64,000 bases of DNA from Antedon mediterranea (taxonomy: Eukaryota > Echinodermata > Crinoidea > Comatulida > Antedonidae), in NCBI RefSeq assembly GCF_964355755.1, contig NC_092674.1, positions 15,133,001-15,197,000 of the forward strand, given 5' to 3'. Shown here in pieces: positions 30,775 through 42,324 of this stretch; position 1 is the stretch's first letter, and each line of letters begins with the position of its first letter. The notes under the pieces are model-generated. The model was given only the letters and a program-made list of their open reading frames with translations. It made no database searches and was not told where the DNA came from. The position numbers were made by a program, and so were the translations under genes.

Positions 30775-31135
30775 ATGACTAAGAGGCTTAGAAGAGGTAA
30801 GTTTCAAAGGATCAATCGTAGTTAGTCACATTATAATTGTTGTAAATTAATTAGGTTAGGCCGGGCTTTATAGGCAAGCCTCTCCAGGCAGGCCTAAACT
30901 AGGCAAAACTAGGCCTAACTTTGCTTAGGCCGAGGCCTACTTAGAAGCCTGCACATTTGACAATTTTTTATTCATGAGTCACTCATTGTAGCTATAATAC
31001 ACATATACATTTTTCGTTTCAGATAATGCCTACAATGCGTCTCAAGTCATAGCAATGTTAGACATTGATGACAGTGATAATGACCCGGATTATATTCCGG
31101 CGCCAATCTCAGAAGAAGAAGTTACGTATTTATAG
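30775..31135 (+). CDS. 5' exons of an unknown multi-copy gene (repeat unit copy 0)
   Basis: Exon 1 (30775-30796) reads MTKRLRR and ends in G before GTAAG. Exon 2 starts at 31023 after TTTCAG and completes the codon to D: DNAYNASQVIAMLDIDDSDN then DPDYIPAPISEEE, with a stop at 31133-31135. The acidic DxDDSDNDPDYxP tract resembles N-termini of many repeat-encoded nuclear proteins. The following intron joins sequence that precedes exon b of the unit, so exon 2 is probably truncated by a deletion. Confidence 0.5.
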
Positions 31136-31327
31136 TTAAGTTATGTATTTAACTTTTAAACACAGTATACCATTAACAATCCACATTTTTTATATATAAA
31201 CATTTTTTTTCCCTAGATTTTTCAAACGTCTGGGTTTGAAATACCCGCAAACAAGCTAAATCAATTTTACAATCCTCCGGAATATACCATAGCAGAAACT
31301 TTTGGTTTGCCAGAAAAACAAAGAATT

Positions 31328-31806
31328 GGACTATATAAGACCTATTTTAGAATATGCTGCCCCTGTTTGGCATGGCGCTATCACTAAGGACATGTCCAAG
31401 TCTATTGAAAAGGTACAAAAGAGAGCATTGCGTATCATGCTAGGTAACAACTATTTGTGCTATGATCATGCATTGTCTGTTACTGGTTTACCTACTCTTG
31501 TAGAGAGAAGAAACAAACTTGTGTTGTCTTTCGGGGAAGGCTTATTAAAATCCGAGCTGTTTAGAGAAATACTTCCCCCTCTTCATAAGCCAGCTCGGTC
31601 TCTCAGAGTCAACCGCTTTCTAGAAGTACCTCATTGTAAAACCAGCAGACTTAGGTCGTCTCCAGTTCCCACCATGGTGGATATAATTAATAGGCACCAC
31701 TAGCTCTTTTTTAGATATGTAATAAGTGAATGTTTGTTTCTATTTTTATAGCAATTTTAACTAATTTTTAGTCATTTGTAATACATTTTTATATACCGAA
31801 TAAATA
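31328..31806 (+). mobile_element. LINE 3' fragment inserted in exon b of copy 0
   Basis: Reads YIRPILEYAAPVWHGAIT, SIEKVQKRALRIMLGN, LPTLVERRNKLVLSF, CKTSRLRSSPVPTM to a stop at 31701, then about 100 bp ending CCGAATAAAT. This is the post-RT C-terminal region typical of CR1/Rex-like LINEs. Units 1 and 3 read straight through (AATTGGACTAAAGGCAAC), showing the empty site, so the insertion postdates duplication of the unit. Confidence 0.8.
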
Positions 31807-32155
31807 AAGGCAACTATAGCTGAGGTGCAGTATAATTGTAGTTATATAGATTCACAGTTTTTTTACTCGGGATACCCGAGTCTAGGACTCCCTCATCTTC
31901 TCCTCTTCCTCCTCCTCCATCTCCATCTGGACACTATTGAGCCAACTTTCAAGTCCTATTAGTTCTTTATGCGACGTCTGCCAGCCATGCATATACTACT
32001 AAAGCTATAGAGAAAGTTTTCGTACTTCAACCGGATGCAGAATTATGACATCAAACATGGTACCAATCGTGCTTGTTTTTAACTGATAAGGTCATATAAA
32101 TGAAATATATTTCATAAATGAAGCATAAGAAAATGAAAGTATCACATCCTTACAG

Positions 32156-32345
32156 GTTTTTCAATACAAGAGGGGCAAGGTGATGATAGACCGTAAACAA
32201 AAATTAAATGTAAGCTGTGGGGAACCCATAGCGAGGCTATTACCGATGCAAACATCGGACACACTGTCACTCTAACTATAACGTTGAGATTGAGGTCTAC
32301 AATGACGCTCAACAAATCAAGTCTTTGGATTTGACAACCATAAAC
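32156..32345 (+). pseudogene. OB-fold-like exon, copy 0
   Basis: Bounded by CCTTACAG and a GTAAG donor. Reads VFQYKRGKVMIDRKQK, then loses one base in an A-run relative to unit 1, then NVEIEVYNDAQQIKSLDLTT in another frame. Unit 1 (49563-49757) keeps KCKLWGTHSEAITDANIGHT in the middle. See that entry for the interpretation. Confidence 0.5.
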
Positions 32346-32457
32346 GTAAGAACTTAGTTTTCAAAAATATATTCAAAATCACATCTTCTTAAAACAAGTA
32401 ATATGCCTACAAGATGACAAAGAAAAACGTACTTCTCTTTCATTTTCGTCACACGAG

Positions 32458-32689
32458 TTGATGATTCTGAAAAAACGTATCAATTGACCATCACGGCTGT
32501 GGATGAAGAAATTGATCCAGAACCTAAGTATATAAATTCAGATTTACACAAAACAAAATTCACTTCACTAACGCGAGTTTCTTTTCTTTTCATAGAAAAA
32601 TTAATCTCCTTACAGAAAGTGATGTTGGTCTACTACGTAAATGTTTTCAAGTCGTTAAACGTGACTGTCAATTAAGTCAATTCAAATAA
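32458..32689 (+). pseudogene. C-terminal exons of the unknown multi-copy gene, copy 0
   Basis: Exon 32458-32527 (VDDSEKTYQLTITAVDEEID then PEP) ends AA before GTATAT. The next exon starts at 32596 after TTTTCATAG and completes K, then reads KINLLTESDVGLLRKCFQVV KRDC to a stop at 32687-32689. The junction is in phase, and the same exons recur at about 50000-50203, 53417-53500 and 58860-58942. Confidence 0.5.
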
Positions 32690-32932
32690 TGTTAAGATAT
32701 GAATACGTTAAGATATGAATGTGAAATGAAGATGTTAAGATACCCATGGATGACTTGTTTTGACAGCATATTCTTGTCTGGCTGACTGACCTGGATGGTG
32801 TTTACCTGTGTATTTGGGACCCAGACAGTGGCTAGATAGTGCCATTGAAGATGCAGTACAACATTGACGTTGTATAGTTGCTGCATTAATTTTCTTTCTA
32901 TTTTTGCCAGACTCTGTTGATACAAATTAGAG

Positions 32933-33200
32933 ACAACCCGGTATTTTTGATGAAAAGTCTTCCATTTGTTTTGGCCTCACGATCGATCGAAAAGTGGGTG
33001 AATTAAAGAAGAAAAACAAAAATATCGATCTGCAATGCATTTTGGGATTTATAGCGGGCCGCTAAAATTACTAGAATCAACCCTTTTTCAAATTTTTAAC
33101 GGTTTAAAGACAAAAAAGTTATCTCAATAGGATCATATAATATTTATTTTTACATTAAATGTAGTTTGTTACCTTAAATTAGATCTAAAAAACGTTTATG
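32933..33200. mobile_element. Truncated copy of the 426-bp MITE
   Basis: ACCCGGTATTTT, GATCGATCGAAAAGTGGG, GCATTTTGGGATTTATAGCG and TTAAATTAGATCTAAAAAACG follow in the same order as in 26900-27170. Both TIRs are missing. Confidence 0.8.
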
Positions 33201-33770
33201 TATTTTGATTAGTTTGTATTAGGTTGTCCTGTTCTGGTTTAGCACAATCTTTTGATGGTGTATGTACGCAGATGACGATAAAACTTATATAATCTAGATA
33301 GAGAAAAACATTTGAGCCATGGTGAAATTCTGATTTTGGTATCGATATTGTGGGTTGAAATGAACGTTAAGGGAGATATTTTAAGCGCAGCCGACATGAT
33401 ATTCCAACCTGATATTTTGTCAGTTTTGGTTTTTTGTTACAGTATGTTCTCATGCACTTCTATGTTTGTTGATCCATGGGTGAGATGAGGTGAAATAAAC
33501 CATATTTGGGGGTGAAGAGAAAGACCTACAAAGAAGGGCAGTGCAATTACCTTACAACAATCAATTTGTTCTCTTGCTATTGTTATTGAAATTTCAAAAA
33601 GGAAATGAGTGATTTTAGATTATACTGACATAACCGTAAACATCTAAAATGTGAAAATGGTCTATGTAGTAGTATGATTTTTAGATCACACACTATTTCC
33701 AGAAGATTATTTAGGCAAAAAATAAAGGATTAGGATAGTTTTTTACTGTTATTAAAGAACAAACTAGAAA

Positions 33771-34866
33771 GTATAGAAAACGCATCATCTTCCTTCAGTT
33801 CACATTCATCATGCAGTACACACAAAATGCTATGCAGTACACAACAAATGCTATGCAGTACACAACAATTGTTATGCAGTTTGATTTGAATTGAAAATAG
33901 TAAAATAGTGCTCAAGTTATACCGCCATTTATTGAAAAAATTAAATATTATCATGTGACGTTTATTAGATAGCTCTATTCAAACTCTGCCCACCGTGTAG
34001 GTTGAACGTCCCTATGCCAAAAAATAGTTATACTAAACAATAATTCATAGAAGTGAAATTTATTTTTTATTGATCCAATAGATCAAATAGTATGAAATAC
34101 AAAGTATGGTACTTACTGCGACATTTTTTTAAAAGTAGACTTGGTTACAATCTGGTCAATACGACCTTGAGAGCTCTGTGTTTGATTGCGATGCTGGTTC
34201 CCTGCTTGTTTCCTCGAGTCTGAATGATGTCATTGTGATAATATAAGTTATGTCCATCTTCATCTCTGTTCATTGTGTCTGTTGATTTTCTTATCAAAAT
34301 AGATTCTCTTACTTTTCTTTTGAACCATTAAGTTTCTTTTTGTAGAATTTGAGTGTCCTAGTAGTTTCATGTGTGGTTGTATAGCATGGTCTCTGCAATG
34401 GCTGATTTTGGATTATGATTATTTCCTTGATCTGGTTTGTATGATCACTCAGATGATGTATTGACCAGATTATAACCAAGAAGAACAATTTTCTTGCAAA
34501 CTGAACGTTGCGAAATATTGTATAAATTACCTTACTTTGTATTTCATTTCTGTATTTACTAGTACCACATGCTTAGGGCCTTCTTGTTTACTAGTACCAC
34601 ATGCTTAGGGCCTTCTTGTTTACTAGTACCACATGCTTAGGGCCTTCTTGTTTATTGCTGGCCATCTACAGTAAGTTATACAGTTTGACTACACTTTATT
34701 TTACAGCAATCTAATAAACGTCACATCATACTTTTTTGATAGGTTGCGGTATAAATTGTATTGTAATTGTGTGTCCTGCATAGTGTGATGTGTACTGCAT
34801 TGCGTTTGGTGTATACTGCATGTTGAATGTGAACTGAAGGCAGATGAAGCGTTCCAAAGTAAATGG
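33771..34866. repeat. Long inverted repeat with minisatellites inside the arms
   Basis: The left arm (about 33775-33969) and right arm (about 34708-34866) are reverse complements with divergence: CATCTTCCTTCAGTTCACATT pairs with AATGTGAACTGAAGGCAGATG, and GACGTTTATTAGAT pairs with ATCTAATAAACGTC at the inner edge. The left arm holds about three units of a 23-bp ATGCAGTACACAACAAATGCT-type repeat. The spacer of about 740 bp has no protein. It resembles a foldback element. Confidence 0.7.
34555..34655. repeat. 32-bp tandem repeat, three copies
   Basis: TTTACTAGTACCACATGC...CTTCTTG repeats exactly at 34555, 34587 and 34619, followed by TTTA. It lies in the spacer of the inverted repeat. Confidence 0.95.
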
Positions 34867-34961
34867 AGATTTATGCATCGGCTAAATTTTTTGGAAGACA
34901 GCATAACGTCACAACATCTAACATCCCATTTTAATTGTACAAAATGTATAACTGATATACA

Positions 34962-35019
34962 ATGAAACGATTCACCATCCTTCTGATCTGTGCACCATTT
35001 TCCTTGGTCGCAGCCATGG
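34962..35019 (+). other. Possible first exon encoding a signal peptide
   Basis: ATG at 34962 starts MKRFTILLICAPFSLVAAM and ends one base into the next codon before GTAAAC at 35020. Basic n-region, hydrophobic core and small residues near the end are typical of a secretory signal peptide. No convincing second exon was found within 1 kb. It may be a chance frame. Confidence 0.3.
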
Positions 35020-35844
35020 GTAAACTGATCTTCTTAATAAATATAGCCATAAGGTTATATAAACCTTGTGACTGAGATTCTGAGAATCTTCTCTGGACCA
35101 GACCATTAGTGGTAAATTATGGTAAAAATGGGAACTGTGAACCAATAAAGAGACCCGAGTAGAAACACCATAGTGTAAAAAAGGCAAAAGGGATGAGACA
35201 ATAATACTGGACAAATTATTACAAGAACCAATGGAATCAAAGTATGCAGTGATGCTGCCAGAATATTTAAATAACATACAAGTAAAACTCAATGATTAAT
35301 ACGAAGCTAGCTGGCAGAAATAACAATAGCAGACGACAGAAATAGGATGGGCCTGAATAACTTTAGCAAAGAGTCAAGAAGAATGAAGGGAAAATGTTAT
35401 GGTTTAGTTGATGTTCAGATCTTGGTGGTGAGATGCAACGGCTCAGGCTATAGGTGGGTCTTAGGTCTAGGGAAACTAGCTGTTACAGAAGTGAATCCAT
35501 ACAGTACATCAAAAAAAAACATAATACATTAAAACGGAAACCAACAGACACAGCGAGAGGAGTAGTAATGACAGGACTATAATACGGGCAAAAACCAAGT
35601 TGAAAACGTAGGGACACATCAGCACAACATGCAGCGACAACACACAATTCTATACGAAGGGCTATTCTAGTATCAGATTAGTATAAAAAAAAAAGAAAAG
35701 TAAAGTTAATCTGATAGTGTGGTATCCGTAACAACTTAGTGTAAGTAAACCATATTGTAAATTTTCATAATCTTCTCAATATAATTTTAAATTTCGCATT
35801 GAAACAGGTCGATGGAACAGAACACGAAAAAATTTGTAAAAAAT

Positions 35845-35947
35845 AATTCAGTTGAAGACAAATTTAATTTCCTTTTAAAATAGCGATGTCTTCTTTAAAA
35901 AAAAAAATTCAAATTAAAAGGAAATGAATTTTGTCTTCATATGAATT
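35845..35947. repeat. 34-bp imperfect inverted repeat
   Basis: Arms 35845-35878 and 35914-35947 pair at about 29 of 34 positions around a 35-nt A-rich loop. The flanking region 35020-36150 has no recognisable gene. Confidence 0.7.
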
Positions 35948-36155
35948 ATCACCTTGGAAAACGTCCGATATTTTAAAATGGATGTACGAGCAAGATTATG
36001 TCAAATCTAAGATTGGCCATCCTGATTTAACAAGAGAATTTAAGCATCAGCCCTTTTACTTTACTCAAATTTAACACATTTTAAATTATATAATTAGGCG
36101 TGGATAATGACCATATACGGTCACAGAAAGCTAGGCTCGATTACTCACTACAACA

Positions 36156-36275
36156 TTGGACCTGTCAGCAAAAGCTTTGGTTGCCAATATGAAGCAATAC
36201 AATGGTAAATTTGGATGGAATCATTGTCTGGCACCAGGACAGACTCTACGCACTGCACCTCTGCATAGATTTTGA
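36156..36275 (+). pseudogene. tnp2-like (CACTA/EnSpm) transposase fragment
   Basis: Plus strand reads LDLSAKALVANMKQYNGKFG then WNHCLAPGQTLRTAPLHRF. The D.PA+A...NMKQ(F/Y)NG..GC..C pattern is familiar from tnp2-type transposases of CACTA elements; here the second position reads GWNHC. Only about 40 codons survive. Confidence 0.45.
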
Positions 36276-36614
36276 GGATATATAAAAGAAGGTGTGTTAA
36301 ATTGGGGACTGAAGATCACAATGTGGACATAATTTTGTGAGGTTATGTTAAACACTAATCTAAAATCATGCGCCTAAATAATGTAGAAGCTGCAGTTATT
36401 GAACATTTTGCAATTGTGAAAACCTTGCTTAATGAAAGTAAGACGGTTATGTTTATTCGACACCTTGAACACTAATATTGTTAGACAGGATCAAGATAGT
36501 GGTGCTAATGCATCCCATATTATATTAGATATATATATTATTATTAGATATATCAGGCAGCTTGAAGACATTATTAGGGCAATAAATATGACAAGTTGGA
36601 ATTGGAATGCCTGA

Positions 36615-37490
36615 TTTCTCACTACAAGTAAAAGCACTTAAAATTAAATGGGCGAGAAATCTCCTATTGAGAAAACATGTAAGGTGGAAATTGTTGCCTT
36701 TGCATTACATCAATAGAATAGGTAATGGGAATATTTTATTCAGTATGTCATGCATAAATCTCACTAATCGGAAGATCTTTCAAGGTATACCATTATTTTA
36801 TTTAAAAGTTATTGAGAGCTGTGTCGATTTTAACAAGGTTGACGTTGAAACTATCAGTAATTATGAACAGATTGTTGAACAATATTTATGGGGAAATAAG
36901 AATATTAAAATAAACAACAAGGCTTTATTTTATAAAAATTGGGTTTCTTCAGGGTTTACAAAAGTGAAACACGTTGTTTCCTTTAATCGTTTTTTAAACC
37001 CAAGTGAAATAAAGAATAATTTGGGTATAAAAAGAAATTGGATTAGTGAATACACCACACTTGTTGAAGCAATTCCAAAAATGTGGATAAATGTAATTAA
37101 GAAAAACAATAAACAGGTAAATAATATGGTTACAAAATGTGACGTAATCGATACAATTTTAGGAACGACCACAAAAGATGCACATTTATACTTTGTCGAC
37201 AGCATTTTTATTCCTCCTCAATGTAAATGGGAGAATGTCTTTACAATTACAATAAAATGGCCAGAAGTTTGGAAACAAAAAGTATTAAATGAAAAGAACA
37301 AAAAATATGCACAATTTAATTAATTTAATTATAAATTGTTGAATCGAACTATTCCTACCAATAGTCGATTATATATGTGGAATATTAAGAGTACTAGTAA
37401 ATGCAATAATTGTGATGCCTTTGACGATGAAAAACACATGTTCTTTGAATGTCCAGGTAACAAGAATTTATGGAGAAATATAGATTAATT
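36615..37490 (+). pseudogene. LINE (L1/Tx1-like) C-terminal region with zinc knuckle
   Basis: Begins MPDFSLQVKALKIKWARNLL, the post-RT G.(P/L)P.......ALK..W...L motif of L1/Tx1-type LINEs. The open frame ends at 37323; after a short frame change it continues NRTIPTNSRLYMWNI and CNNCDAFDDEKHMFFECPGN, a C-x2-C...H...C zinc knuckle like zf-RVT domains, to about 37490. No RT core is present. Confidence 0.7.
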
Positions 37491-37944
37491 TTTTTTAAAT
37501 ATTGATGGTAGTAAAAGATCTTTTAAAGAGCTCATTCTTGGCAGTGGAAATTGTACAAAAAACCAATTATATACCATTGCTACCTATTCTATTTATAAAA
37601 TAAAAATATATAAGGGCAATTCCATGCAAACATGGACATGACTAAAAAAATTCAAATTAATTAGTCAGCTCAAAATTTGTGTTTATGTTACTCATTAAAT
37701 ATGTGGGAACTAGGTTTTTAACTTTTTCAATTCATTTATGACTTTTTGCAGCCAAAAAATTACGTTTTTTTTAGGTGTGAAAAATAGGCAATTACGTTAA
37801 CTGATTATTATTTCCCCAACAAAGCAATATTTATAAAGTAACATGTCTAAGTAAGTACACTTAAGATGTATGGAAAATATGATATAACTACAAATGTTGA
37901 ATATCCCATATAGTACAGGCTATATGTGACATTTATCCTATGTA

Positions 37945-38566
37945 ACCTTGAAAAAATTCTAATAAAAGGTCTTTTGGTATTTTCTTGTAGCTTTAGGTGT
38001 GAATAAATACTAAAAAATTTTTGCAGCCTTCTAGTTGCTGCGTTAGTGAGATATTGAGGGTCAAAGGTCAGTGACCTTTTTGTGGCATTTGATGGCTCAT
38101 AACTCCTCAATTCCTGGGTTTAAAAAGACAACTGTGGTGTCTACATCTATGTTTTAGTGGTCAAACAACAAAATAAAGTTTTTGCAAATTTCGGGTTACT
38201 TGTGCCATTAGTCAGATAGTCGGGTCAAAGGTCATTGACCTTTATTCATTAATAACTACTACTAGTTTAGGACCTGGGTAAGATTTGTATGCATTCAATT
38301 TAGGAGAGAATATCTCAACTGTTATAGGATAATTAGACCCCAAGGAACAACATGGGATATGTGCCAAATTCGTTATTGGGGGGGGGGGGGTGTTGAACAT
38401 GCCCAAAATCGGGGTCAAAGGTTAGACATGTGTGGTTCTTATATCTCGACAACCAAATCATACAGATTTGCTTTTGGTGTCAAATTGTTCAGAAAATACA
38501 TATTTATATTCAGTCTAACACAACGTTTACCCCAAAAAATGACCGGAAATGCTTTTACTGACCTTT
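37945..38566 (+). repeat. Degenerate tandem repeat carrying AGGTCA direct repeats
   Basis: Units of roughly 180 bp share GGGTCAAAGGTCA(G/T)TGACCTTT, a TAACTCCTCA-like block and a GGACCTGGGTAA or CCTGGGTTTAA block. GGGTCAAAGGTCA is seen at about 38057 and 38223, with weaker forms at about 38402 and, in reverse, at 38558-38570. A reverse-orientation copy of the first unit lies at 41627-41822. No protein is encoded. Confidence 0.75.
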
Positions 38567-38573
38567 GACCAAA

Positions 38574-40276
38574 CTTACTTACTTAATGTCATCCCACTAT
38601 TAAGTGGGTGCCATGATAATTTGTCTCCACACATCTCTATCAAGCATGCTCTTTCTCAGTTCACTCAGGTCTAGTTTGGTATCTTTCAACAGAATGTCGA
38701 GCGAAGTCAGTTGAGGTCTTCCCACTTTCCTTTTCTCTTCAAGGAGAACTCTTGAGGCAGGCTCAGAGCTTCTCATAACATGACCGGCAAGGCCCATGCG
38801 ACGTCTTTGAATGATGGTCGTAAGACGGGGAAGGTTGGCATATAGTGTCTTGTTGGTGGCGTGTGAGGACCATGGGATGTTTTGGACTTTCCTCAGCATG
38901 CGGGTGTATGCTCCATCCAATGATTTTGAGAGCGATGAAGTAAGACTCCATGTCTCACAGCCGTAAAGAAGAATGGCTTCAACTGTTGACTTATAGAGGC
39001 GGATTTTTGTGGACTTGTTGATACGAGATGCCCATATTTTTTAAAGACTGTTCAGCGCACCCCATGCTTGACCAAGTCTTGCTTCGACATCATGGTTAGT
39101 GGATGAACAGTAGCTTCCGAGGTACTTGAAATCCTCTACTTGTTCTATTGCTGATCCATCCAGTGCGAGAGTTATAGAAGGTGATGAGGGGTTTAAATGT
39201 ATGAATTGGGTCTTCTTGATGTTTAAGTATAAACCTATAGCTTGTGTGGCTTGTTGAATTCTGTGCAGTAGATTTTCGGCAGCATGTATGGAATCTTCAA
39301 GAATGGCGATGTCATCGGCAAAGTCCAGGTCTGGTAGTACTTCAGCTGGATGTCTTCTACTACGGCGGAGGGTGAGACCGTCTGATGATGTAGTTGCTGA
39401 TCGCACTACATAGTCAAGGCAGACAATAAACAAGAATGGAGCAAGAGGGTCTCCTTGAACTACGCCAGAGTCGATGTTGAAGCAATCAGTCTCACCATCT
39501 GGAGTCAGGACAACTGCTGATGTATTGATATACATTACTCTGATGGCTTCTACAATTTTATGAGGGATGCCGTATGCTAAGAGGATCTTCATCATGATGT
39601 TGCGATTGATGGAATCGAAGGCTTTGCGAAAGTCAATAAAGATAATGACTGCCTCTTTGTGATGGTTCTTAACCTCTTCAACAATTCTCCTCAGTGCAAG
39701 AATGTGCGTAGTTGTTGATCGTGCCTGACGAAAGCCATTCTGGTTGGGGCGTAAAACTTCATTAATCACAGGACGTATCCTATTTAAAATCAGGCGATTG
39801 TAGATCTTTGCAGCCAATTGTGATAATGAAATACCCCTGTAGTTATCTGGTTTTGAAAGATCACCTTTTTTCGGAATATGAACGAAATTCCCCATTCTGA
39901 TGGCCTGTTTCCATCAAGAATTTGATTGCAGAAAGAAGTGAGAGCTTTCTGGGTGCCAGGTAATTTCCATATTTCGATGGGAAGACCGTCAAGACCAGGT
40001 GCTTTGCCAGATTTCATCTGTTTGCAGGCAATTGACACCTCAGCCTCGGAGAACCTCTCGGAGACTATCTGGTGGTTAAGTTGAAGATTTTGACGATATC
40101 CATGTCATCTACCACTGAAGTCTCCACCGATAGTAATTTGTGGAAGTGAGTTTTCCATGCTAGAAGACGATCCTCTCCCATGATGCAGGCACTTTGAGAT
40201 CTCTTCCCTGAGAGTTGTTTGACAAGTTGCCATGCAGATCTTAAGCTGTTGGCCGATGCTGGTTGATCGAAAAAAA
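38574..40276 (-). mobile_element. RTE-type LINE, 5'-truncated, with target duplication
   Basis: Flanked by TGACCAAA at 38566-38573 and 40277-40284. Minus strand: start of RT fingers MKSGKAPGLDGLPIEIWKLP (about 40020), a frame change near 39890, then IPKKGDLSKPDNYRGISL, IIFIDFRKAFDSINR, SGVVQGDPLAPFLF, DLDFADDIAIL, LNIKKTQ, DFKYLGSY to a stop at 39041. After a small break the C-terminal domain reads MLRKVQNIPWSSHATN, RRRMGLAGHVMR, KRKVGRPQLT to a stop at 38600. The 3' end is ATGACATTAAGTAAGTAAG, a short tandem tail usual for RTE. The endonuclease is lost by 5' truncation. Confidence 0.9.
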
Positions 40277-40494
40277 TGACCAAAAAAACACATTTTCTGG
40301 TTAAATTATTCTTTAAAATGTCAATGGACACACTGTATGGTATAAAATGGAAGCATATACAATATGCTACCCATTGCTACCCAACTTGTATTGAAATTTT
40401 TAATTAGGAATATAACTTTATGGAAAATGTGCATAATTGACTTCAGTATTTAGAATTATTATTAATTTATCTTTATCAGCTGGTACGACCTTTC

Positions 40495-41460
40495 TTGATG
40501 ATTTGAAGTTGGGTCTAGTTACATTTATTTTAAAGAAACCTTCACGGGATCATACTTGCATGGCAAATTTTCGATCTATTTCTAATGTCGCTTTTTTATC
40601 TAATTGATCCTTGAGAAATGCGTTGCTTTAGATCTCATACATTTTCTTGACGACAATAATCTGTTCGACCCTCTTCAATCAGCATATAGAAAGCACCACA
40701 GTACAGAGTCAGCCATTCTCAAGGTGCATAATGATATTATTTTAACTCTGAATAAAGGTAATTGTCTTTGCTTCTGATACCATGGACTATTCCATTCTTA
40801 TTGCAAGACTCTCGTCTATTGGTATCTGTGGATCTGCTCTAAATTGGTTCAAGTCATATTTGTCTTCTAGGAAGCAGCAGGTCCGGATTGGTAATGTCAA
40901 ATCCACCTCTATCGACCTGAAATGCGGTGTTCCTCAAGGATCAATACTGCGTCCAGTATTGTTTTTAGTTTACATCTCGCCCATGAGTGATATCATTAAG
41001 AGACATTGTGTCTAATATCATGTGTACGCAGATGATACACAACTGTACATCAGCTTTAATCCAGCAGAGTTTAATGAGGCGAAATCGGTTATCGAAGCTT
41101 GTGTTGTTGATGTTCAGGATTGGCTAACTAAAAACATGCTCTTTTTAAACCTGGTAAAACAGAAATCTTATTTCTTCATTCAAAACACTTCAAGAAATTG
41201 GCCATTGCTAGAAACATCAATCACATCATCGTTGGAGGTTAGATATATCGGAGTTGTATTTGACTCAGCAACGATTATGTCCAGACATATCAACAACATT
41301 AGTAAATCTGATACCTACCACCTTCGTAACATAAGATCAATTCGCAAACACACTCCTCGCTTATTAAACTTGTCCATGCACTAATAACATCACGGTTAGA
41401 CTACTGCAATGCCATTTTGTTTGGTCTACCAAATAAAGAACTTAATAAACTACAACTAAG
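40495..41460 (+). pseudogene. CR1/L2-like LINE RT fragment
   Basis: Reads LKKPSRDHTC with NFRSISN (NYRPISN equivalent), several frame changes, then MDYSILIARLSSIGICGSAL, LKCGVPQGSILRPVLFLVYI, a stop, then VYADDTQLYISF, VQDWLTKNMLFLNL and RYIGVVFDSATIM. It ends near 41460 in a T-run. The ADD catalytic box and QGS motif identify RT; stops at several points make it dead. Confidence 0.8.
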
Positions 41461-41626
41461 TCTTTTTTTTTTTATACCAAATATTTCATTACAACGCTAG
41501 AATTATTTCACCTAAAATAAACTTACATTAATTTATACTCATTTTTGTCTAAATTTAATAAAATATGCATATTTTCCAAAAATAACATCACATAATTAAA
41601 TACATACTAAAACATAGATGTAGAAA

Positions 41627-41822
41627 CCACATTTGTCTTTTTAAACCCAGGAGTTGAGGAGTTATGAGCCATCAAATGCCACAAAAAGGTCACTGACCTT
41701 TGACCCTCAATATCTCACTAACGCAGCAACTAGAAGGCTGCAAACATTTTTTTGGTAATTATTGACACCTAAAGCTACAAGAAAATACCAAAAGACCTTT
41801 TATTAGAATTTTTTCAAGGTCA
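41627..41822 (-). repeat. Inverted copy of the AGGTCA repeat family
   Basis: Reverse complement of about 37960-38150, including CTCATAACTCCTCAA, GGTCAGTGACC and TAAAAGGTCTTTTGGTATTT, with few differences. The two copies lie about 3.5 kb apart, with RTE and CR1 fragments between them. Confidence 0.85.
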
Positions 41823-42324
41823 AACCATATATAGCTTCTACTCCCGTTAGACATTTCCCGCATGTTGTTTTGTTTACACTGACGCACGAGGGAAGTTTAT
41901 TACAGGTAAAATATGAAACTACATTAAATTGAAAGACTCTATAATGCATAACGCATACATTTTTGATTTCGATAAGATTAAATTCATCGAAGATACTATA
42001 ATGTTTCTTTTTAATTTGAGTAGTACACCCCTATCGAAAAATAGACAATCCCGGTAATTACTGTAGCCGACCGTCGGCTACGTAGTCGTCGTTCGTCGTT
42101 TGTGCAGCGCACAACACGTGATAGTTTTAACGAACAAAATAAATGCTTGGAGATCGACAAATGGACCTTTTAGTAGGACTTTATGCTTTCGCCAAAATGA
42201 TTATTTAATTATCTATTTTATCATTATGTCATCGCCAAAATGGCTAAAGTAGCCGTTTTATTTTTTGCCAATCTGGAAACGTTTTCGCCCATGGCGACTT
42301 GGCGATCGGCCAGTGCGAGCCTAG

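Larger units (their letters stand above)
31136..32892 (+). repeat. Composite repeat unit, copy 0 (partial), with a LINE insert
   Basis: 31217-31327 matches 49082-49192 and 58700-58810 (exon b); 31808-32345 matches 49200-49757; 32390-32840 matches 49920-50450; 32841-32868 jumps to the sequence at about 50740. The order is the same as in units 1-3, but the stretch between the last two blocks is deleted. The final GACGTTGTATAGTTGCTGC recurs at the very end of the window. Confidence 0.8.

Noticed and set aside
33256-33290. RT YADD-like peptide (MYADDDKTYII)
   Set aside because: Only about a dozen codons between stops, no neighbouring RT motifs.
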